Part shown: piece by piece, positions 34,163 to 42,119 of the stretch
Layout: the number at the start of each line of letters is the position of its first letter
Position numbering within the stretch: position 1 is the stretch's first letter
Origin: G963668655 sp963668655
GTDB taxonomy: Bacteria > Myxococcota_A > SURF-8
Length of the DNA: 64,000 nucleotides
Direction of reading: 5' to 3'
Assembly (NCBI GenBank): GCA_963668655.2
Contig: CAXXPQ010000003.1
Location: 62,001-126,000, forward strand
The notes under the pieces: generated by a model
The model's database searches: none
What the model was told of the DNA's origin: nothing
The model's input: only the letters and a program-made list of their open reading frames with translations
Program-made: the position numbers and the translations under genes

Positions 34163-34180
34163 CTATCTCATAATAGATAG
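34163..34180. promoter_or_regulatory. Inverted repeat, candidate operator
   Basis: CTATCT and AGATAG arms separated by six bases, in the divergent region between the giant lipoprotein gene and the small gene. It shares the TATCT/AGATA half-site letters with the palindrome at 1248-1261 but in a different arrangement. Confidence 0.3.
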
Positions 34181-34258
34181 AAATAATTCGGCGCTCTGCC
34201 GTTCGTTTCCGGATCATCGACATCGAACCGAAAAAGCGAGGTATGTTGTTTTAATTTC

Positions 34259-34288
34259 TTGACACACGAGGATCGATTCCATTATGGT
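34259..34288 (+). promoter_or_regulatory. Candidate sigma-70 promoter for the 58-residue gene
   Basis: A perfect TTGACA (34259-34264), an 18-base spacer and TATGGT (34283-34288). The -10 covers the first in-frame ATG (34284), so translation must start further down, which agrees with the ribosome site ahead of 34350. Confidence 0.5.
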
Positions 34289-34349
34289 GGCGTGCGAAAC
34301 GATCAAGGATGCGGTCATTATCCCCACTTGGAATAGATTGAGGACTCCG

Positions 34350-34526
34350 ATGTCGGTAGAAGAACAATTCGAAATTTTTTACAATTACTTTTCCGACGAT
34401 GCCATCGAAAGTCTGTTCAACAATCTTCCCCAGGAAACGTTGGACGAGCTGCTTCAAGTCGTCAACCTTGTGGAAAAGAAAATCACCATGTACAAAGCCC
34501 GCATCAAGGAGCTGGAAGAAAACTGA
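34350..34526 (+). CDS. Small acidic helical protein, unknown function
   Basis: A 58-residue protein that I do not recognise. GAGG lies 7 bases before the ATG at 34350, and the candidate promoter overlaps the earlier ATG at 34284, so the short form is preferred. The sequence is acidic and almost all helix-forming: an N-terminal amphipathic part (MSVEEQFEIFYNYFSDDAIE), a middle with LPQETLDELLQ and a charged C-terminal helix (KKITMYKARIKELEEN) that looks like a short coiled coil. It is probably cytoplasmic. Its position before the ClpX-like gene (172-base gap) may be chance. Confidence 0.6.
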   Translation: MSVEEQFEIFYNYFSDDAIESLFNNLPQETLDELLQVVNLVEKKITMYKARIKELEEN

Positions 34527-34698
34527 TTTTCCCGATTGTTCTACCCATCCAACCTTCTGAAATCACGAATATCCACAGGGGGATCCGAACGCGCGGCATA
34601 GGTCGGTCTTCCGCGAAGATCACGCATCGCTTTTCTTTTTCCGGCGGATTCTGTTATGGTGGATCCGGGGACATCATCCATCACGAACGGAAAAAACA

Positions 34699-35772
34699 AT
34701 GGAATACCGTGAACGGTCGCCACTTTACGAAACCTTGACGCCGGCTGCGATCTATGCCGAACTCGATCGGTACGTCATCGGACAGGAACGGGCCAAGCGC
34801 GTTTCCGCCCTGGCCGCCTACAATCACATCAAACGCATTCGCCAGGTGGAAACCGGCGGACATACGAACCTGAAGAAATCCAACGTGCTGATGATCGGCC
34901 CCACGGGAGTGGGAAAGACCCACATCGCGCGCACGCTGGCCCGGATCCTCCACCTGCCTTTTTCCATCGCCGACTGCACGGAATACACCGAGGCCGGATA
35001 TTACGGCAAGGACGTCGAGGTCATGGTGGCCGAGCTGCTTCACGCCACCGACCTGAACGTGCAGGAAACCCAGAAAGGCATCATTTTCGTCGATGAAATC
35101 GATAAGATAGCCAGAAAATCCGGCGGGATGCGAACGGGAGCGGGATCCCGGGACATCGGCGGAGAAGGCACCCAGCAGGCCCTGCTCAAAATGCTGGAAG
35201 GACGAACGATTTTCGTACCTTACAATGTCACGCAGCATTGGAACAAGCACGATTTCGTAGAAGTGGACACCACCAACATTCTGTTCATCTGCGCGGGCAC
35301 GTTCACCGACATCCGGAACTATGTCGATTCGGGAGAGATCGGTTTTTCCGAACACGATATCAAGAAGCGGAACCGGAAACGCCGGATCACTTTGAAGCAA
35401 CTCCAGGAATACGGAATGCTGGCCGAACTGCTGGGCCGTCTTCCCATCGTCGTGCAACTCGACAACCTGCGCGTCGGTGAACTGGAGCGGATTCTGGTCG
35501 AACCGCCGGACGCCCTCTTGAAGGAATATCGGGAACTTCTGGAACTGGACGGCGTGAAACTGGAAATGGGTCCCAAAGCCGTTCATCGCATCGCCCGTTT
35601 CGCCCATGACCGGAAAGTCGGCGCGCGGGGTCTGCGGTCCATCATGGAAGAGGTCTTCCACGACAGCCTGTTCCATGCACCGGAAATGAAGGGAACCACC
35701 GTCCGCCTGACTCCGAAGATCATCGACAAGCGTCTGGAATCCTTCGATTCCGGCATGTTGCGGGAAGATTGA
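34699..35772 (+). CDS. ClpX-like AAA+ unfoldase without zinc-binding domain
   Basis: A 357-residue AAA+ ATPase close to ClpX. It has Walker A GPTGVGKT (67-74), the pore loop GYYG (100-103, usually GYVG), Walker B with Asp132/Glu133, a GEGTQQALLKMLEG block, GRLPIVVQL and the sensor-2 region KVGARGLRSIMEE. The tripeptide IGF, which docks ClpP in ClpX, is kept in IGFSEH. ClpX normally has about 420 residues with an N-terminal four-Cys zinc domain that binds adaptors; here the protein begins directly at the ATPase core. It could be an alternative unfoldase with its own substrates. No clpP is in the window. A HEAT-repeat gene follows 24 bases later. Confidence 0.85.
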   Translation: MEYRERSPLYETLTPAAIYAELDRYVIGQERAKRVSALAAYNHIKRIRQVETGGHTNLKKSNVLMIGPTGVGKTHIARTLARILHLPFSIADCTEYTEAGYYGKDVEVMVAELLHATDLNVQETQKGIIFVDEIDKIARKSGGMRTGAGSRDIGGEGTQQALLKMLEGRTIFVPYNVTQHWNKHDFVEVDTTNILFICAGTFTDIRNYVDSGEIGFSEHDIKKRNRKRRITLKQLQEYGMLAELLGRLPIVVQLDNLRVGELERILVEPPDALLKEYRELLELDGVKLEMGPKAVHRIARFAHDRKVGARGLRSIMEEVFHDSLFHAPEMKGTTVRLTPKIIDKRLESFDSGMLRED

Positions 35773-35796
35773 TTCACTGAAACCGGAGAAATCGTC

Positions 35797-36396
35797 ATGA
35801 TCCGACGCCATAACCGTCAACGCTGGATTCTGGTCGCCATCCTCTGCCTGATCCCCTTTTCCGCCCTTTGCGAGGAATCCCCTTTTGGGGGAATGGAACA
35901 GAAAGTTCTCACAGCCCTTTCCGGCTTCGAGCACGTCGCCGGAACGGATTTCTGGGCTTCTCTGGGGACAGAAAGTCTTCCGGTTCTGAAGCGGATCGTG
36001 GAAGATGCCGGGCGAACGCCGCTTCACCGAAGCCGGGCAATTCTGGCCCTGGCCGCCTTCCCCACGGATGAAACGCACGCGTTTCTTTCCTCGCTGCTGC
36101 TTCGCGAGGATCCCATGAAGGACTTGATCCAACGGCATGCCCTGCGCGCTCTGGCCGTCGGATTCAAGGAACGGGCGCTTGCCGATATCGTTCCGTTTCT
36201 GGAGCACGAGGATTTCTTCATCCGGGAAAGCGCCGCCAAGGCGCTGGGAACGGTGGGAACTCCCCAAGCCATGGATATCCTGAGAAAACTTCTGGACAGG
36301 CGGCGCGCCATGAAAACGGGCGAAAAGGACACCGTTTTCTTGGAAACCCTGGAAAAGCTCACGGCGGCGCGTCCGAAGAAAGCCCCAAAGCCCTGA
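35797..36396 (+). CDS. Exported HEAT-repeat protein
   Basis: A 199-residue protein with an N-terminal signal sequence (hydrophobic residues about 10-24) and a body of HEAT-like helix pairs (ALAAFPTDETHAFLSSLLL, ALRALAVGFKERALADIV, FIRESAAKALGTVGTPQAMDIL). HEAT repeats are protein-binding scaffolds. A Cys at the end of the signal region is preceded by Leu, so a lipobox is unlikely and cleavage by signal peptidase I is expected. Likely co-transcribed with the ClpX-like gene, although the two act on different sides of the membrane. Confidence 0.75.
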   Translation: MIRRHNRQRWILVAILCLIPFSALCEESPFGGMEQKVLTALSGFEHVAGTDFWASLGTESLPVLKRIVEDAGRTPLHRSRAILALAAFPTDETHAFLSSLLLREDPMKDLIQRHALRALAVGFKERALADIVPFLEHEDFFIRESAAKALGTVGTPQAMDILRKLLDRRRAMKTGEKDTVFLETLEKLTAARPKKAPKP

Positions 36397-36452
36397 TCCA
36401 GTGAAATCGCCACCCCCGGCGAAGGAAATCCACCACCGGGGCATCTTGTGAC

Positions 36453-36481
36453 TTGACAGACCGATCCATTCAAAATACATT
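36453..36481 (+). promoter_or_regulatory. Sigma-70-like promoter, near-leaderless
   Basis: A perfect TTGACA (36453-36458), exactly 17 bases, then TACATT (36476-36481). The predicted start near 36488 leaves about 5 bases before the ATG at 36493, too little for a ribosome-binding site. Confidence 0.6.
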
Positions 36482-36492
36482 GGTTCGCCAAG

Positions 36493-37203
36493 ATGGATAT
36501 TCGGCTGACACAATACGAGGCGGGCGGGGGGTTCTATCCCATCGAAGGATCGACGTCGCAATGGGCGGACAACGCCGAGTTCTCCGCCGCCCGACCCGGG
36601 ATCGTCGCTTCCCGCGCCAAGCGTCTCTTCGACTTGACCGGGGTGCTGTTTCTTTTTCTTCTCTTCTGGCCGCTGATTCTCATCGCGATCCTGGTCATCC
36701 GGCTGGACTCCAACGGTTCGGCCATCTACCGCCAGCGACGCCTTGGACTGCGGGGACGCCCCTTCACGATGTACAAGTTCCGGACCATGTACGACGGCGC
36801 GGAACGCCTGACTCCCTGGCTGCGCTCCTTCGACGAGACGGACGGACCGACCTTTAAAATGACCGACGATCCCCGCATCACGTCCGTCGGACGCTGGCTG
36901 AGACGCTTCTCCATCGACGAACTCCCCCAGCTATTCAACGTTCTCAGGGGAGAGATGAGCCTCGTGGGCCCGCGCCCTCCCCTGCCCTCGGAAGCCGCGC
37001 GATACGAAGCCTGGCAGCGGCGGCGGCTCATGGTAAAGCCCGGTCTGACCTGTATCTGGCAGGTCAGCGGCCGAAGCGAAATCCCCTTCGAACGCTGGAT
37101 GAGAATGGATCTGGCCTACATCGACAACTGGTCGTTATGGCTGGATATTCGGCTCTGTCTCCGCACCGTCGGGGCGGTTCTCGGCGGGCGGGGAGCCCGC
37201 TGA
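36493..37203 (+). CDS. Polyprenyl-phosphate sugar transferase
   Basis: A 236-residue bacterial sugar transferase of the WbaP/EpsL type, which moves a sugar phosphate onto undecaprenyl phosphate to start polysaccharide or O-antigen assembly at the inner membrane. Motifs: one hydrophobic segment (about 50-70), YRQRRLGLRGRPFTMYKFRTM, DDPRITSVGRWLRR, IDELPQLFNVLRGEMSLVGPRP and the GLTCIWQVSGRSE block. It lacks the extra N-terminal membrane domain of the longer family members. No glycosyltransferase cluster surrounds it. Its last 69 bases overlap the 3' end of the convergent SGNH hydrolase gene. Confidence 0.92.
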   Translation: MDIRLTQYEAGGGFYPIEGSTSQWADNAEFSAARPGIVASRAKRLFDLTGVLFLFLLFWPLILIAILVIRLDSNGSAIYRQRRLGLRGRPFTMYKFRTMYDGAERLTPWLRSFDETDGPTFKMTDDPRITSVGRWLRRFSIDELPQLFNVLRGEMSLVGPRPPLPSEAARYEAWQRRRLMVKPGLTCIWQVSGRSEIPFERWMRMDLAYIDNWSLWLDIRLCLRTVGAVLGGRGAR

Positions 37204-38316
37204 TCCCGCGTTTTCGCCGGCTCCGAAACCATCCGCAATCATCTTTTCCAAAATGAAATCCGCGAAAACATCGTTGACGAACCCCGTGAAATGTCCGTCC
37301 TCGTTATTGTACAGCTTCAAGCGGGAACCGGTTTCTCCCAATTCCGCTTCCAGACGCCGGACTTCCGGGGAGAAATCGTGGCAAGTAAGATTCTCCTTTC
37401 CGCAGAACGCCAGCACCTTGGCGACGAAGGGGCTTTTTTCCGGCGCTTCCCAGTAATCCACGTTGATGCCCCATCCGCCCAGATAATTGCGGAACTCATG
37501 GACATCCTTCAGGAAATGAGGGGGCGGATACTGAAACAGCATAAAGCGCCCGCCGTCGTCGCGCACCCGTCCGGCGATTCGCTTGACGATCCCGAAAGAA
37601 TAATCGATCACCCACTGGAACGTTTTCGGCTCCGTGAAATACGTCAGGCGGCTGCTGAAAAGCTGTTCCGTAGCCAGATAGTTCCAGTCGTTCTTCACGA
37701 TCTGATAGGCGTAAAGCAGAAAGCGCACGAGCGCCGAACTCCGAATCCCGGTTTTCAGATATTCCTCGCCCGCCACCACCAGAGGGGCTCCGCTTTCGTC
37801 GAACGTGGCCATTTTGGCGTACAGAATATCGTCCTGAACATCGAAGGTATCGTACAGCAGGAAAACGTAATCCGATTGCAGGGGATGAACCAGACGCCGG
37901 TAAACCACCTCTTCGATTATGGGAGAATAGGAAACGAAACCGAAGTTCAGCACCTCCACCTTCATCCCGGGGAAACGTTCCCGGATTTTCCGGTCGAGAT
38001 GAAAGGGAATGGTCTGATCGGCGGGAGTGAAACCGTAGGTGAAGGAATCGCCGATAAAGGAAATCCGAATGGTTCCGGGAGCTTTTTCCGTTTCGTATTT
38101 TCTTCCCCGGTAATCGTATTTCCCCAACCCTCCGTTCAGGAACGCCTTGGGAACATGGTGATAGATCGGGTGGTTGCCCTCAACGACCTCCGTCATAGGC
38201 GGTTCCATCCAGACCAGACGATAAAACAGTTCGGCCAGAAGGAACATTCCGACAATCGTAACCAATATCCAGCGGATCCGTGCGCCTCGGCCCGCTTTCC
38301 CTATTTCGGTATTCAC
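37135..38316 (-). CDS. Membrane-anchored SGNH/GDSL hydrolase
   Basis: A 393-residue protein with an N-terminal anchor (about 16-36) and an SGNH fold. The catalytic Ser91 lies in FIGDSFTYG, and a late DGHFTGFVNDVFADF segment supplies the Asp-x-x-His pair (YNNEDGHFTG). Such enzymes act as esterases or acetyltransferase partners on cell-envelope polysaccharides in the periplasm. The start is a GTG at 38316 with AAGGA 7 bases ahead. The last about 30 residues are low-complexity (Gly, Ala, Pro, Glu) and overlap the convergent sugar transferase gene. It is the last gene of a leftward run. Confidence 0.82.
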   Translation of the reverse strand: MNTEIGKAGRGARIRWILVTIVGMFLLAELFYRLVWMEPPMTEVVEGNHPIYHHVPKAFLNGGLGKYDYRGRKYETEKAPGTIRISFIGDSFTYGFTPADQTIPFHLDRKIRERFPGMKVEVLNFGFVSYSPIIEEVVYRRLVHPLQSDYVFLLYDTFDVQDDILYAKMATFDESGAPLVVAGEEYLKTGIRSSALVRFLLYAYQIVKNDWNYLATEQLFSSRLTYFTEPKTFQWVIDYSFGIVKRIAGRVRDDGGRFMLFQYPPPHFLKDVHEFRNYLGGWGINVDYWEAPEKSPFVAKVLAFCGKENLTCHDFSPEVRRLEAELGETGSRLKLYNNEDGHFTGFVNDVFADFILEKMIADGFGAGENAGSAGSPPAENRPDGAETEPNIQP

Positions 38317-38393
38317 GTTTTTTCCTTAACGGCAATGGCCGGTCCCGGCGGGATTTCGAGCCGAAATCAAGCCCGATATCCGCGGAGCGGCGA

Positions 38394-39557
38394 TCATTGG
38401 AGCTTCTTTACGGTTTTCCGAAAGGCTTCATCGTAACGGAATTTCTCCGGAAGCACCTCTTCACACTCCCGGATACTCTTCAGATACATCCCCTCGATCT
38501 CCTTCAGATCGGTTTTCGACTTTTCCGTCCACTTGTTTTTCACCCGCAGGCGTTCCCCGATCTGCAAGGTCCGGTCGTAGACTCGCATGGCTTTTTTCAA
38601 AAGAACTTCCGCCCGTCCGGCCAGAACGCAGCGATACATCCGGATTTCCTCCGGTTTTCCGCTCAGTTCGTCCGGCGCCGGAGCCTCGTTGATGGAGAGC
38701 CAGAAGTCCCGGTACAATTGCCCGATCTGCGCGCCGGAAGCCGTGGCCCAATAAGCGTTATCCTGCTCGATGGACTGAAGGAAGTAATCCTGCGACTTCA
38801 ATAACTTCTGCGCCTTTCGCCCCATGGCCTCCAGCATGATCTCGTCGGATCCCAGAAGCAGGTTTTCCGCCCGGGTGCGGTCCCGCCAGATCAGCCCCAG
38901 GTAATACGCCGCCATGGCCCCGGGATATTCGTTCAGCACGTCCTCCCGGCGCAGGCCGATCTTGTAGTCGTGAAAGGCCGCCTCCAGCGTCTCCTCGGCG
39001 GTTTTGCGCTCGCCCAGATGATAAGCGGCCACCCCCTCGCGCACCTGCAACTCGATGGCGTCGTCCGTGGAAAGCGAGTCGTATTCCTTCCGCATGACGC
39101 GCACCCGCTTTTGCATGTCCTTCCAACGGGAAAGCTGATACAGGGCGTCCAGGATGCGAAAACGGGCGTCCAGGATATCCTTGCGTCCGGCTTTCGAAGT
39201 TTCCACCTTGCGGTACATACGGAAGGCGTCCTCGTATTGTCCCAGATGGTGGAAAATCAGGCCCGCGTTGTAGGCCGAATTAACGAACGGCTTGCTCTCG
39301 GGATGGCGCTCGATCACCGTCTTGAAATAGGCCAGCGCCAATCCGCGATTGTTCTTGACGTAGGCGTCGTATCCCAGATCGAAGAGCTTTTCCGGTGGTT
39401 GATTCAGATCGATGCCATATTCCGCCTTTTCCTCCGTTTCCGGTTCGGCCTTCAGCAGCACCTGGACGCGAACCGGCTCCATCTTGATACGATTGGGGGC
39501 GCAGGCCAGAGACGAAACGGAAAAGATGAAGAAAAGGAACCAGAGATAAAATTTCAT
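38394..39557 (-). CDS. TPR lipoprotein in the ArsA-type ATPase operon
   Basis: A 387-residue predicted lipoprotein: lipobox SLAC (Cys19) and a mature part of helical repeats. TPR units are clear at about residues 55-150 (LFDLGYDAYVKNNRGLALAYFKTVIERHP, NAGLIFHHLGQYEDAFRMYRKV). The rest is helical without known motifs. The ATG overlaps the stop of the upstream ATPase gene by 4 bases (ATGA), which indicates coupled translation. The tight link suggests that the two cytosolic ATPases and this envelope TPR protein serve one process, but the process is unknown. Confidence 0.82.
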   Translation of the reverse strand: MKFYLWFLFFIFSVSSLACAPNRIKMEPVRVQVLLKAEPETEEKAEYGIDLNQPPEKLFDLGYDAYVKNNRGLALAYFKTVIERHPESKPFVNSAYNAGLIFHHLGQYEDAFRMYRKVETSKAGRKDILDARFRILDALYQLSRWKDMQKRVRVMRKEYDSLSTDDAIELQVREGVAAYHLGERKTAEETLEAAFHDYKIGLRREDVLNEYPGAMAAYYLGLIWRDRTRAENLLLGSDEIMLEAMGRKAQKLLKSQDYFLQSIEQDNAYWATASGAQIGQLYRDFWLSINEAPAPDELSGKPEEIRMYRCVLAGRAEVLLKKAMRVYDRTLQIGERLRVKNKWTEKSKTDLKEIEGMYLKSIRECEEVLPEKFRYDEAFRKTVKKLQ

Positions 39558-40696
39558 GATGCATCCTCTCTGCGAATCCCGGAGGAAAAACGCAATAACC
39601 CCGCCACGTCGGAAATATCCTCGTCGAACAGGGAGACGAAATAGGCGTCCTTCGGTCCGTCCAACTGGGAAAGGAACCGCTTGACGTTTCTTTTCTGGCG
39701 CATGGCCGCCATCTGATAGTGCTGTTGGGAATCGTACAATCGATCCAGAAATTCCTCCGACAGCGCGAAACGGGCCCGGGGGATCTCCGACAATCCCTGC
39801 CGCAGGGCAAAACGGGTGAACGTCTCGTCCAGGGGGCGGCAGGTGCGGTTCAAAATGAATCCCCCGAACGGCAGGTTCATGCCGCGGATTTCGCGATGGA
39901 AAAGCCCGGCGTCCTGCAACGAGGACGGCAAGGGCGTCGCCACCACCAGAAACACCGTTTTTTCGTCGTGCAACAACTCCTGAACCGCCAGGGCGCGCTG
40001 CCGAAATCCCTCGAACATGCCCTGAAACAGAATCAGGAATTCGGACAGATCCTCGATCATGTCGCCGCCCACGAAGCGTGTCAGCGTCTTCAGGACATAG
40101 GCGGATCCGAAACTGAGCACCTGAACGCCCACTTTCCCCGCCATGAGATACGGCTTGATGATCCAGCGAAAAATGGATTCGTCGAAGGCGTCGATCAGCC
40201 GCTGGGGCGCATCCAGAAAGTCCAGGGCGTGGACGGTGGGCGGGGTGTCCAGAATCAACAGATCCCAGCGCCCCTCTTCCAGCAACTCATACAGGCGTTC
40301 CATGGCGGTGTATTCGTGGCTGCCCCCCACCGCACCGGAAAAATGCCGGTAGAACCGGTTCGTCAAAATGGCTTCCGCCTGTTCCTCGTCCTCCGAGTAG
40401 CGTCGTACCAGCCGATCGTACGTACTACTCGTATCCAGCATCATCGCATCCAGAAATCTCTCCTCGGCGTCCTCCGAATCCGTGGGCACGGCCACCCGGC
40501 ACGCCTCGCCCTCGAAACGCTCCAAGCCCAGGGAAGACGCCAGGCGTCGCGCCGGATCGACGGTCAACACCACCGTGCGCCGACCCAACTGCACGGCGCG
40601 ACAACCGATGGCGGCCGCGCAGGTGGTTTTTCCCACCCCGCCCGCGCCGCAGGTGACGATCACCCTACTGGACTGAATAATCGGATCAAGATCCAT
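39554..40696 (-). CDS. ArsA/GET3-family ATPase (second of pair)
   Basis: A 380-residue P-loop ATPase with the deviant Walker A GAGGVGKTT (17-25), the switch-like TVDPARRLASSLGL, and LLILDTPPTVHALDFLDAP (switch II / A-loop region). ArsA/GET3 members work as dimers or tandem duplicates and either power arsenite efflux or carry tail-anchored membrane proteins. Here no arsB or ars regulator is nearby, so arsenic resistance is unlikely. The gene overlaps the upstream paralogue by 11 bases and the downstream TPR lipoprotein gene by 4 bases. Confidence 0.88.
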   Translation of the reverse strand: MDLDPIIQSSRVIVTCGAGGVGKTTCAAAIGCRAVQLGRRTVVLTVDPARRLASSLGLERFEGEACRVAVPTDSEDAEERFLDAMMLDTSSTYDRLVRRYSEDEEQAEAILTNRFYRHFSGAVGGSHEYTAMERLYELLEEGRWDLLILDTPPTVHALDFLDAPQRLIDAFDESIFRWIIKPYLMAGKVGVQVLSFGSAYVLKTLTRFVGGDMIEDLSEFLILFQGMFEGFRQRALAVQELLHDEKTVFLVVATPLPSSLQDAGLFHREIRGMNLPFGGFILNRTCRPLDETFTRFALRQGLSEIPRARFALSEEFLDRLYDSQQHYQMAAMRQKRNVKRFLSQLDGPKDAYFVSLFDEDISDVAGLLRFSSGIRREDAS

Positions 40697-41639
40697 AATA
40701 ATTCATCATTTCCTGTTCGATTTCGGAGGAAAGCTCTTCCGTGGCCGTGATACCCATGGCCTGATCGAAGACGTAGGGAATCCGGGCCTGGGGCAACGGA
40801 ACCTTCTCCGCCAGCCGTTTCATGTAATGCTCGCACATTTTGCGCCGGGCCACCGCCGTTCCGGCGACGGAAACCAGATTGCGAAGCCGGTGTTTCCCGT
40901 CCAGCAGGGCCGAGAGTCGGACGATGCGCCCCTCGTCGTCGCTTTCGAACAGACGCGGATAAATGGCGTTCACGAATAGAAATCCCAGCGGCATCTTGAG
41001 TTCCCCAGAGATCGTCCGATACATTTCCGCCGTTTCCGCCACCGGCATTTCCTCCGGAAGCGCCACCAGATTGACCGCTGTGCGCTCCGGATCGCGCAGC
41101 ATGTCCAGCATGCCGGTGGCCTCCTTGAAGATCGGGCCGGAGCGCACCACGTTGAGCATGACGATGGGAAGACGCAACAGAAACAGCCCGTGTCCCGTGG
41201 CGGGCGCGTCCACGATAACCAAATCGTACAGCGGGCGTTTTCCCCGTTTTTCCACCTGATTGACGTGGTAATAGATCTTGCCCAGGACGACCAGATCCTT
41301 CAAGGCGGGAACCGCCCGCAGAAAATAGCGCACGGCGCGGTTTTCGAAGACAAGTCGGTAGATGATTTCCAGTTTGACCTGCAAGATCACGTATTCCTTC
41401 AGGGCGGCCTCGGGGCGGATGTTCACCGTAAACAGACCGGGCTGAACCTCCCGGATCTTCGCATCCGCCGGCGGGCAACCCAGATACTCCGCGATCTTGT
41501 CCTTGGTGTTCACCTGCACCAAAAGAACGCGCTTTCCCCGCCGCAAGGCGATCCGCGACAAAGCCGCCGCCACGAGGCTTTTTCCCACCCCGCCCTTTCC
41601 CATCACGAAAAGCAGCCTGCGATCGAGCAGATCGGCCAT
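40686..41639 (-). CDS. ArsA/GET3-family ATPase (first of pair)
   Basis: A 317-residue paralogue of the next gene: Walker A GKGGVGKS (14-21) with the signature Lys15, VLLVQVNTKDKIAEYLG, and LVIVDAPATGHGLFLLRLP. Two adjacent half-size ATPases could form a hetero-dimer equivalent to the fused A1-A2 halves of ArsA. GGGAGAAC precedes the ATG. It is preceded on the same strand by the hemerythrin gene (54-base gap). Confidence 0.88.
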   Translation of the reverse strand: MADLLDRRLLFVMGKGGVGKSLVAAALSRIALRRGKRVLLVQVNTKDKIAEYLGCPPADAKIREVQPGLFTVNIRPEAALKEYVILQVKLEIIYRLVFENRAVRYFLRAVPALKDLVVLGKIYYHVNQVEKRGKRPLYDLVIVDAPATGHGLFLLRLPIVMLNVVRSGPIFKEATGMLDMLRDPERTAVNLVALPEEMPVAETAEMYRTISGELKMPLGFLFVNAIYPRLFESDDEGRIVRLSALLDGKHRLRNLVSVAGTAVARRKMCEHYMKRLAEKVPLPQARIPYVFDQAMGITATEELSSEIEQEMMNYYGS

Positions 41640-41693
41640 GATGATTCGGTTCTCCCTTCAAGAAAACATCTCGATTGGCGCAATTGTCCGGAA

Positions 41694-42098
41694 TTATTTC
41701 ATTTTATCCTGGAGGAAAGGACCGTATAGCTTATCGGAATGCAGAATGTGCCGGACCAGCCAGTTTTTCAGGAACTCCAACAGTTTATCGGCGACATTGG
41801 AAGCACCGTCCTCGAATTCCCGCCGCATCTCGCCGACATCTTGAAGGAGTTGCGCGTGCTGTTCCCGCTGGCGTTCCAGTCCGGGATATCTGTATTGTTC
41901 GAGCAGAGATTCCTCCGTAGCGAAATGGTCTTTCGTATAGTCGATCAATCCCTCAAGCGTCTCCCGCAATGCGGCTTTCGTTTTTCCTTTTATCATGCCG
42001 TCATGCAGATCATTCAACAGTTTTACAAGGCGCTTATGTTGCCCGTCGATTTCCTCGATACCGGTTTCGAACTGACTTCCCCAAGTTACCACAGCCAT
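41694..42098 (-). CDS. Bacteriohemerythrin with one altered iron ligand
   Basis: A 134-residue hemerythrin domain protein, a non-heme diiron O2 carrier or sensor. The expected ligands are seen at His21 (DGQH), His58 and Glu62 (HFATEE), His81, His117 and Asp122 (HILHSD). The position that should hold the His four residues before His81 is Gln77 (ERQREQH), so one of the five usual histidines is missing. It may still bind iron with changed chemistry. GGAGG precedes the ATG. It lies in a leftward run between the reductase and the ArsA pair. Confidence 0.88.
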   Translation of the reverse strand: MAVVTWGSQFETGIEEIDGQHKRLVKLLNDLHDGMIKGKTKAALRETLEGLIDYTKDHFATEESLLEQYRYPGLERQREQHAQLLQDVGEMRREFEDGASNVADKLLEFLKNWLVRHILHSDKLYGPFLQDKMK

Positions 42099-42119
42099 GT
42101 CGATCCTCCTGCCGGGTGG

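Larger units (their letters stand above)
33792..34349. other. AT-richer divergent intergenic region
   Basis: 558 bases between the giant lipoprotein gene (leftward) and a small rightward gene. It holds a candidate leftward promoter (33965-33992), an inverted repeat (34163-34180) and a candidate rightward promoter (34259-34288). It is visibly AT-richer than the rest of the window. No supported coding sequence was found in it. Confidence 0.55.

Noticed and set aside
40686..41639. ars operon for arsenic resistance.
   Set aside because: No arsB, arsC or arsR-like gene is near; the two ATPases are coupled to a TPR lipoprotein instead.
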